Source: Chloroflexota bacterium (GTDB lineage: Bacteria; Chloroflexota; Anaerolineae; Aggregatilineales; UBA2796). Taken from it: DNA of 24,026 bases. The position numbers and the translations under genes were made by a program. The notes below the pieces were generated by a model that was not told the origin of the DNA, made no database searches, and saw only the letters and a program-made list of their open reading frames with translations. Below, piece by piece: positions 1 through 5,319 of the stretch. Positions within the stretch are counted from its first letter, which is position 1. Each line of letters starts with the position of its first letter. The stretch lies in contig JAGHYP010000009.1 of NCBI GenBank assembly GCA_017743585.1, forward strand, positions 1 to 24,026, written 5' to 3'.

Positions 1-1
1 G

Positions 2-280
2 CGGACGGCAGTGGCGCGCTTCAAAGCGAAACACGGCAGCCGAGTCGGTGCGTTTGTAGCACTCGGCTGCGGCACAAACGTCAACACGGAAACGCTGCGC
101 GAGATCACGAAAGACGTGCTGTTCATGAAAGATACCAGTCCTGATGCGCTCAAGCAGTTTTTCCGCTGGGTCTCTTCCAGCATTCAGCGGACGAGTCAGC
201 GCATTGAGACAAGCCCTGATGAGAGCGGCTTGAGCGCGCCGCCGTTGCCGCCGGTCATGAAGTGGGACCGCGGCGCATAA
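2..280 (+). CDS. TerY-like von Willebrand factor A domain protein, C-terminal part (truncated by window edge)
   Basis: Only about the last 92 codons are present; the reading frame is open to the window's left edge, so the GTG at 11 is probably internal. The visible part resembles the end of TerY-type VWA proteins: a beta-strand with GAFVALGCGTNVNTETLREI, then a segment like VLFMKDTSPDALKQFFRWVS, where TerY proteins have a short helix after the last Rossmann strand. The MIDAS residues (DxSxS) would lie upstream and cannot be seen. TerY-type VWA proteins are known to sit beside a PP2C phosphatase and a Ser/Thr kinase (the TerY-phosphorylation triad), and the next gene, 14 nt downstream, is a PP2C. 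The soluble tail ends in a proline-rich stretch. Family assignment is fairly sure; the biological role (metal or stress-linked signalling) is inferred from family knowledge. Confidence 0.7.
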   Translation, partial: RTAVARFKAKHGSRVGAFVALGCGTNVNTETLREITKDVLFMKDTSPDALKQFFRWVSSSIQRTSQRIETSPDESGLSAPPLPPVMKWDRGA

Positions 281-293
281 CTGTTGGCTTATC

Positions 294-1598
294 ATGCCGC
301 CAGCCCTTCATTTCGTGATAGACTCGCGCGGTTGGGCGACGCCGCTCGATCTTGACATCTTGACAGCCTTGATACAGGCACGGTTGCGCGATCTGGCTGC
401 GCTAGACGTGCAGGTGCGCGTGTTGAGCGACAACTGGACGGCCGAGTTGCCACAGGCGGCGGCTGTGACTCTGCTCGTCATAGCGCGTCCTTTGCCTGAA
501 GGCTGGCAAGCGGCGCTGCAGGCTTGGCTGGATGAGCAGCACCTGCTCTACGTGGCGTTCTTCGATGGCGCAGCGCTGAGCGACCTAAAACAGCTCGCCG
601 CCCTGACCGCTGCGCAGCCGATCCCGCGCGCGCCGTATCGCCTAGCGGCTCAGACTACAGCGCAGCTAGACGCCGCCTTCGCGTGGTTTGAGAGCTTGCT
701 GCGCAAAATGCAGCCTGCTTTCCTGCCCGAAGCGCCGCCGCCACCTGTCCGCATCACGACAACGCGCTGGCGCAACTTGCCAAGCAACACTCAGGATGCT
801 TATGCCTATCCTGATCAGCTGACGCACGCCGCGCGCGGCGCGCAAGGCTATAGCCTTCTCGGCGCTAGCCATCGCGGCCGCACGCACGCGCATCACGGCA
901 CTTTCCGCGATGACGCTTTCGCGCTCGGCGCCACGGCGCACTGGAATATCCTCGCAGTCGCCGATGGCGCTGGCACTGCTCCTCTGGCGCGCGTCGGCTC
1001 TAATCTCGCGGTCAATAGCGCAGTGAGCGCCATTCAGCAGAATGCGCCGCCTGCGCCCACGCCCAACGATCTAGGGCGCGCCGTCTGGGTCGGCTTAGAG
1101 GCTGCTTATCGTGCGCTATTCGACTTCGCAAGCGCCGAACACATGCCTGTGAGCGACTTGAACACGACTTTGCAACTCTTGATCCACTTCCCACTTGAGA
1201 CCAGCTGTTACGTCGGCGTGGTGCATATTGGCGACGGCTTGGTGGTAGCAGAGGCAGTGGATGGACAAATTTATCCGCTGACCGAGCCTGACGTTGACCC
1301 TGATGACAGCGGACGCACGGTCTTTTTGACGAGCGCGCCGCTCAACCACTGGAAGCGCCGCACGCGAGTCTATCAGTTCGATGAGCGCCTGAGCATCGTC
1401 GCCTTGATGACCGACGGACTCTCAAGCGATTTAGAGCCGTACGACGAATTGCTACAGCCTAACTTATTCGGCGCGTTGCGACAGCGCGTCTTGTGCTATC
1501 CGTTCCATCTGCGCGAGAGCGCCTTGCTCAGTTTGATCAGCTATGAGCGGCGCGGCTCGTTCGACGACCGCACGCTCGCCATCCTCAGCCGCGATTAG
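294..1598 (+). CDS. PP2C-family protein serine/threonine phosphatase with an extra N-terminal domain (TerY-triad type)
   Basis: 434 residues. The C-terminal part (about 185-434) has the PP2C metal-binding pattern: RDDAFA at 205-210, AVADGAG with D224, GDG with D314, MTDG with D374, and DDRT with D424/D425. These acidic residues are where PP2C enzymes hold two metal ions, so activity is likely. The N-terminal 140 residues are not PP2C. They alternate hydrophobic strands and helices (LHFVIDSRGW, LLVIARPLPEG, LLYVAFFDG) like a Rossmann or VWA fold, but DSRGW does not keep the VWA metal motif DxSxS. No good Shine-Dalgarno precedes the ATG, so translation may depend on coupling to the VWA gene 14 nt upstream. 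A partner kinase would be expected to the left of the window. PP2C identity is secure; the N-terminal domain is unassigned. Confidence 0.8.
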   Translation: MPPALHFVIDSRGWATPLDLDILTALIQARLRDLAALDVQVRVLSDNWTAELPQAAAVTLLVIARPLPEGWQAALQAWLDEQHLLYVAFFDGAALSDLKQLAALTAAQPIPRAPYRLAAQTTAQLDAAFAWFESLLRKMQPAFLPEAPPPPVRITTTRWRNLPSNTQDAYAYPDQLTHAARGAQGYSLLGASHRGRTHAHHGTFRDDAFALGATAHWNILAVADGAGTAPLARVGSNLAVNSAVSAIQQNAPPAPTPNDLGRAVWVGLEAAYRALFDFASAEHMPVSDLNTTLQLLIHFPLETSCYVGVVHIGDGLVVAEAVDGQIYPLTEPDVDPDDSGRTVFLTSAPLNHWKRRTRVYQFDERLSIVALMTDGLSSDLEPYDELLQPNLFGALRQRVLCYPFHLRESALLSLISYERRGSFDDRTLAILSRD

Positions 1599-1609
1599 GT
1601 CGGCAAGCC

Positions 1610-1628
1610 ATCGGCGATCAGCGCCGAT
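1610..1628 (+). terminator. possible hairpin terminator after the PP2C gene
   Basis: A 7-bp perfect stem ATCGGCG/CGCCGAT with a 5-nt loop, starting 11 nt after the PP2C stop and followed by TTTCTC. The T-tract is short, so this is a weak candidate intrinsic terminator in the convergent gap with the BON gene. Confidence 0.35.
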
Positions 1629-1693
1629 TTCTCGAGGCGGAACGTACCTGAGCTATGCCATCTGTGCAATCTTGGCACACAGACGGCGAGCGC

Positions 1694-2137
1694 TCAGCCG
1701 GCCGCTGCTTGCGGCTGCGGACTGCTCAGCTCGGCGTGCGCAAGACGGACGCCTGCTACAGCGCGCACCTGCTCCAAAAGCGACTCGACGCTCATGCCTT
1801 CAGGCAGCCTGCCTGTCAGCGCCACTGCGCCGTAGTGAACGGTAGCGTACACGCCGGGCGGCAACACTTTCCCAACTGCGAAGCGCACTTGCTCATCATC
1901 GTAGAGTTCGCTCACGTCCACGCTGCGCACGCCTGCGATATGCGGCACGCGCTCAGCCAGCAGAAAGCGCGCTTGTGGCGTGCGCACGTTGCCCATGAAT
2001 TTCACTGCGCCTTGCGATGAAGCAAAGGTGAAGAACGCGCGCGAGGTGCGCAACGGCGGATAGCTGCGGATCAAGTCTGTGATGGACTCTTCGATGTCCT
2101 CATCAGGGCGCACTCGCACAGTCTGCTCGTTAACCAT
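1694..2137 (-). CDS. BON-domain protein (two BON-like repeats)
   Basis: 147 residues, no signal peptide or membrane segment. The first BON-like unit spans about residues 10-75: an acidic helix (PDEDIEESITDLIRSYP), a strand ending in a glycine (AVKFMGNVRTP), a helix (QARFLLAERV) and the typical IAGVRSVDVSEL exit strand. A second, weaker unit (about 80-140) contains VHYGAVALTGRLPEG and AVAGVRLAHAEL. BON domains are about 60-residue modules thought to bind phospholipids or other macromolecules, often in envelope-stress proteins; here the protein appears cytoplasmic. It is transcribed alone, divergently from the fumarase operon and convergently with the PP2C gene. The domain call is good; the function is unknown. 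Confidence 0.75.
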   Translation of the reverse strand: MVNEQTVRVRPDEDIEESITDLIRSYPPLRTSRAFFTFASSQGAVKFMGNVRTPQARFLLAERVPHIAGVRSVDVSELYDDEQVRFAVGKVLPPGVYATVHYGAVALTGRLPEGMSVESLLEQVRAVAGVRLAHAELSSPQPQAAAG

Positions 2138-2166
2138 GCCTCAGAATGCCTTTCGCGTGGAAAAGA

Positions 2167-2195
2167 GTCTTATGCCGCGCGGGATTCCACGTCAA
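2167..2195 (-). promoter_or_regulatory. probable promoter of the BON gene
   Basis: On the minus strand a -35 TTGACG (2195-2190) and -10 TAAGAC (2172-2167) are separated by 17 bp, about 30 bp upstream of the BON ATG. The -10 is imperfect. Confidence 0.45.
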
Positions 2196-2231
2196 TTCTA
2201 GCGTCTGTGAAGGCAATTTGCGAGTTGGCGA

Positions 2232-2261
2232 TTGTGTGCCAAGGCCGTGCGTCGCTATAAT
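2232..2261 (+). promoter_or_regulatory. promoter of the fumarase-subunit operon
   Basis: -35 TTGTGT (2232-2237), 18-bp spacer, perfect -10 TATAAT (2256-2261). Transcription would start near 2268, about 37 nt before the GTG start at 2305. This rules out the longer upstream reading of that ORF, whose N-terminal codons lie upstream of this promoter. Confidence 0.75.
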
Positions 2262-2304
2262 CAATGTTCTGACGCACATTTATCTATTCCAGAGGCTGTG
2301 TGCT

Positions 2305-3261
2305 GTGAGCGCTTTGGTGCAAGATGCGATTCCCGCCAGTCTGATTGAAGAGATCGCCTTTGAGCTGAACAAAAAGGCGGCGACGGCGCTCCCGGCGGAT
2401 GTGATGGAGCGCCTCGATCAGTTGATTGCGCGTGAGACCGAGCCGCTCAGTCTGTTGGTGCTGGAGCAGATCAAGGCGAACGCTGAACTCGCGCTTCAGA
2501 GCGGACGACCGATGTGCGGCGATACAGGCTTGCCGCGCTATTACGTGAAAATCGGCAACGAAGCGCCGCGCATTCAAGGCGGCATGGTCGCTTTCGAGAA
2601 CGCGCTGCGCCGCGCTGTCGCAAGAGCGACCAAGACGCTGCCGTTGCGTCCGAATCGGGTACATCCGCTGACGCGAGTCGATCACGATAACAACGTGGGC
2701 ATGCACGCGCCGGAGGTCACGTACACCTTTGAGCCTGATGCCGATTGGATCGACATCATCGTCGTGCATAAAGGCGGCTTGTTCGGCAGCGATTATCGCA
2801 TGTTGTTCCCAAGCGACGGCGTGAAAGGCATCAAGCGCTTCTTCCTCGATGTGGTGGCAGAGTTCAATCGGCGCGGCTTGGCGTGTCCGCCGTCAGTGGT
2901 CGGCATCGGCTTGGGCGGCACAAAGGATACTTGTTTCCGCTTGGGCAAAGAAGCAGCCTGCCTACGCTATGTGCCTGATCGCAACCCTGATCCGCTGGTG
3001 GCAGAGCTTGAAGAGGAGCTGACTGAGCTAGGCAATCGGGCAGGCTTCGGGCCGATGGGCTTTCCGGGCGCGACGGCGATCAAGGCTGTGAAGATCGAGT
3101 GCGCGTACACGCACACAGGCGGCTTGCCGATGTCTGTGCATCATTTCTGCCATGCCACGCGGCGCGCTGTAATGCGCATTTTCCCTGATGGCTCACACGC
3201 CTATCGCGACGACCCGCAATGGTTCACGCCGTACTATCGGCGGACTGTTGTGGAGTGGTAG
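2305..3261 (+). CDS. class I fumarate hydratase / L-tartrate dehydratase alpha-subunit family protein
   Basis: 318 residues from GTG 2305, chosen because AGAGG at 2291-2295 is well spaced and the promoter lies just upstream. The family uses a [4Fe-4S] cluster to add or remove water from fumarate, tartrate or related diacids. Three candidate cluster ligands are in their family contexts: C71 in MCGDTG, C194 in CPPSVVGIG and C282 in FCHATRR. The pattern VHKGGLFGSDYRMLFPSDG matches the conserved glycine-rich loop, and local spacing is closer to TtdA-type subunits than to typical FumA N-domains. In two-subunit enzymes the beta subunit normally follows directly. Here the next gene is something else, so the partner must be elsewhere or absent. 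Substrate (fumarate or tartrate) cannot be told from sequence. Confidence 0.8.
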   Translation: MSALVQDAIPASLIEEIAFELNKKAATALPADVMERLDQLIARETEPLSLLVLEQIKANAELALQSGRPMCGDTGLPRYYVKIGNEAPRIQGGMVAFENALRRAVARATKTLPLRPNRVHPLTRVDHDNNVGMHAPEVTYTFEPDADWIDIIVVHKGGLFGSDYRMLFPSDGVKGIKRFFLDVVAEFNRRGLACPPSVVGIGLGGTKDTCFRLGKEAACLRYVPDRNPDPLVAELEEELTELGNRAGFGPMGFPGATAIKAVKIECAYTHTGGLPMSVHHFCHATRRAVMRIFPDGSHAYRDDPQWFTPYYRRTVVEW

Positions 3262-3263
3262 CT

Positions 3264-3890
3264 GTGTTGAGCTTCCGCGAGCGTTGGCAAGCCGCTCAAG
3301 CGCGCAGCGGCGGCAACTTGGCGATTGGCATCGCGCCCGCGCTGAATAGACTGCCAGCGGCAGTCGCCAAAATTGACGAGCCATTTCTGCCGCTCGGCAA
3401 GCTGATCATCAACGCAACGGCTGACCTAACCTGCGCGTACGTCTTTCATCTGAGCGCTTATCTCGCCATCGGCGCGGCGGGCATTATCGCGTTAGAGCGC
3501 ACGCTCGCTTACGTGCCGAGCGGCATCTTGAAGGTGCTGCACGCCCCATTCGCCAGCGCCGAATACGTCCGCGCTGCTTTTGAGGACGCGCTTGGCGCAG
3601 ACGCGGTCACGCTGAGCAGCCCTGACTTCGCCGCGCCGTATTTGAGGCAAGCGCACCACGGCGCTTTTGTGCCGCATGGCGTGGCGATACCAGACGAGCT
3701 AGCTGAGCAGCTCGGCACATACGTTCAAAATAGCGATGGCACAGGCAAGTTTTATCTCGCCGATCTATGGCTGAACTGGCAGTTTGGCGCGGCGCTCTAC
3801 CAGACGCGGGCGCTGGCCTTCGAAGAGGCGCTGCGCGCAGCGGCGCTCGCCTTGCGCGACTCAGCCGCAGCTGCCGCAGCCGCCACTTGA
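3264..3890 (+). CDS. OMP decarboxylase-like (PyrF-fold) protein lacking the catalytic residues
   Basis: 208 residues from GTG 3264; GGAG at 3252-3255 is 8 nt away and the start is 2 nt after the fumarase stop, so the two are coupled. It follows type 2 orotidine-5'-phosphate decarboxylase through most of the barrel: FRERWQAAQ, NLAIGIAPALNRLP, IINATADLTCAYVFHL, AIGAAGIIALERTLAYVP and GADAVTLSSPDFAAPYL. Every expected catalytic position is changed: GLDP is GIAP (A24), the substrate-side Lys is V60, and DxKxxD (usually DAKRGD) is H93-A-P95-F-A-S98. The C-terminal phosphate-gripper region is not recognisable. It should not decarboxylate OMP. It could be a regulatory or scaffold pseudoenzyme, or a distinct TIM-barrel family. 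It is not a fumarase beta subunit. The last 30 nt overlap the convergent Fe-S carrier gene. Confidence 0.6.
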   Translation: MLSFRERWQAAQARSGGNLAIGIAPALNRLPAAVAKIDEPFLPLGKLIINATADLTCAYVFHLSAYLAIGAAGIIALERTLAYVPSGILKVLHAPFASAEYVRAAFEDALGADAVTLSSPDFAAPYLRQAHHGAFVPHGVAIPDELAEQLGTYVQNSDGTGKFYLADLWLNWQFGAALYQTRALAFEEALRAAALALRDSAAAAAAAT

Positions 3891-4295
3891 GCTTGCAGCG
3901 CTGCTCTCCCCCTTAGTCCTGAAAGACGAACCGCAGCCGCACGTGGAGACGGCGTTCGGATTATCAATGCGGAAGCCGCCGCCCATCAGGCTATCCACGT
4001 AGTCAATGGTCGAGCCGCTGATATACATCAGGCTGGTCGGATCGACCACAAGGCGCACGCCGTCAACTTCGACGAGCGTGTCGTATTCTTGCGGATTGCC
4101 TTCGAACGCCATGCCATACTGCAAGCCTGAGCAGCCGCCGCCCGAGACGAACACGCGCAGCGCATGATTCGGGATGTTGCGCGCCACCAACAATTCCTTG
4201 ATCTTAGCTACAGCAGCTGGCGTGACGGTCAAAACAGGCGCCTCGACGTTCTCAGGCTCAGTTTGCACGCTGGGCTGTTCCAGCAGATTGGTCAT
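3861..4295 (-). CDS. A-type iron-sulfur carrier protein (HesB/IscA/ErpA family)
   Basis: 144 residues. The family accepts Fe-S clusters from a scaffold and passes them to apo-proteins. The three conserved cluster ligands are present: C55 in GGGCSGLQY and C119/C121 in STCGCGSSF, with the usual ISGSTIDYVD and GGGFRIDNPNA between them. Normal family members are about 105-120 residues and end near SSF. This one has about 20 extra N-terminal residues and a Ser/Gly tail ending in CGSCG (C140, C143), adding a CxxC pair. It has its own strong promoter, so it is expressed independently of the Nudix gene upstream. The neighbouring Fe-S-dependent fumarase subunit is a plausible client, but that is inference. 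Confidence 0.93.
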   Translation of the reverse strand: MTNLLEQPSVQTEPENVEAPVLTVTPAAVAKIKELLVARNIPNHALRVFVSGGGCSGLQYGMAFEGNPQEYDTLVEVDGVRLVVDPTSLMYISGSTIDYVDSLMGGGFRIDNPNAVSTCGCGSSFRTKGESSAASSSGGCGSCG

Positions 4296-4339
4296 GGCCC
4301 TTGCCTCTCAAGTGAAAACGAGTGTGACAGCTAAGCAGA

Positions 4340-4368
4340 AGTGTAGCACAGCTCGCTCAGGCTGTCAA
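4340..4368 (-). promoter_or_regulatory. strong promoter of the A-type Fe-S carrier gene
   Basis: Minus-strand TTGACA (4368-4363), 17 bp, TACACT (4345-4340); transcription would start near 4333, giving a leader of roughly 38 nt. Confidence 0.8.
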
Positions 4369-4385
4369 TAAGGCAGAAAGGCGCC

Positions 4386-5027
4386 TTATAAACTGTTCAG
4401 CGTCGCGCGCAGGCGCATTTCCAGCTCGGAGAGGATGCTGGCCGTGGCGCCCCAGACCTTGTGACCGAACAAATCGTAGTAGAGAATGCGGAATGGCAAG
4501 CCATAGCGCGTGGTCTCTTCAGCGCCTTTGAGCGTATCGTCGAGGAGCAGGCGCAACGGCACTTCGATCACCTCTGCCACTTCACCCTGCCTAGGCTGCC
4601 AGCGAGGAGGCGCGGCGTGGAAACCGACGATCGGCTGGACGAGGAAATTGCTAGGCGGGATGTACAGCTCAGCAAGCGCGCCGATCACTTCCACTGATTC
4701 AGGCGCGATGCCGAGCTCTTCATACGTCTCGCGCAAGGCAGTTTGCACAGGCGATTCGCCTGCCTCGCGCCTGCCGCCGGGCAAACTGATCTGTCCGCTG
4801 TGAACGCCTGTCCGCTCGGCGCGGCGCGTCAGCACAAAATGCGTCTCTTCGCTGCGCTCGTAGAGCAGAAGCAACACAGCGGCGTGTCTAGGCGCTGCAT
4901 CCGTGAGGAAGGCTTGCGGCAGGCGCACAATCGGCATCATGCGGCGCTGCGCAGCCGCTGAGTCGAAATCGCTCAGCGCCAGCGCCCGTCGCACCTGCGA
5001 AAGACTTAACAGGTTGAGATCAAGCAT
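4386..5027 (-). CDS. Nudix hydrolase, CoA pyrophosphatase type (NudL-like)
   Basis: 213 residues. The Nudix box is intact: GGRREAGE followed by TALRETYEELGI, giving the metal-binding RETxEE residues. The segment before it, LTRRAERTGVHSGQISLPGG, is the signature of the CoA-pyrophosphatase subgroup, which splits coenzyme A into 4'-phosphopantetheine and 3',5'-ADP. The C-terminal half (LAELYIPPSNFLVQPIVGF) also fits that subgroup. The ATG overlaps the last 8 nt of the upstream 98-codon gene, so it is translationally coupled to it and is the last gene of the E2/JAMM-E1 unit. Whether it serves the conjugation system or is just co-transcribed is unknown. Confidence 0.88.
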   Translation of the reverse strand: MLDLNLLSLSQVRRALALSDFDSAAAQRRMMPIVRLPQAFLTDAAPRHAAVLLLLYERSEETHFVLTRRAERTGVHSGQISLPGGRREAGESPVQTALRETYEELGIAPESVEVIGALAELYIPPSNFLVQPIVGFHAAPPRWQPRQGEVAEVIEVPLRLLLDDTLKGAEETTRYGLPFRILYYDLFGHKVWGATASILSELEMRLRATLNSL

Positions 5028-5316
5028 ACCACGCGCGACGTTTGCGCAGCGAGACGCCGGGGTCTGCCTCGTCGCGCCGATTGACGCGAATGCGTCCGCG
5101 CGAGTCGATGTTGATCGCGCCGTATTGCTGTAAGCGTGCGAACTCCTCAGGCGAGATATCAGGCGCGGGTTCGCCGCTCAAGCGGCTGACGCGGTCTTGG
5201 ATCATGCCCGCCTCAGCTGCCTCAGCGCTGCTCTGATCGTCATCGGGCAGTGGCGGCAGCGGCGGCTGACGATTGGCGTTCTGATCAGAAGGCGGTTGGC
5301 GTCTCTCTTCGCTCAT
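5020..5316 (-). CDS. 98-residue acidic, proline-rich orphan protein in the E2/E1 operon
   Basis: I do not recognise a family. The first 40 residues are rich in Pro, Gln, Asp and Glu (QPPLPPLPDDD, SSAEAAEAG) and look disordered. The middle has a possible short helix (SPEEFARLQQYG) followed by a strand-like INIDSRGRIRV, and the end is basic (SLRKRRAWYA). There is no beta-grasp pattern and no C-terminal GG, so it does not look like a mature ubiquitin-like modifier. Its ATG is 3 nt after the JAMM-E1 stop, with GAGGAG overlapping that stop, and its own stop lies inside the Nudix start region. This packing supports it as a real, co-translated gene. It could be an adaptor, a substrate or an unusual modifier; nothing in the sequence decides. 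Confidence 0.65.
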   Translation of the reverse strand: MSEERRQPPSDQNANRQPPLPPLPDDDQSSAEAAEAGMIQDRVSRLSGEPAPDISPEEFARLQQYGAINIDSRGRIRVNRRDEADPGVSLRKRRAWYA

Positions 5317-5319
5317 CTC

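Noticed and set aside
3264..3890. Fumarate hydratase beta subunit by position after the alpha subunit
   Set aside because: The sequence follows OMP decarboxylase motifs and shows none of the fumarase beta features.
5020..5316. Calling the 98-residue protein a ubiquitin-like modifier
   Set aside because: No beta-grasp strand pattern and no C-terminal glycine pair; position alone is not enough.
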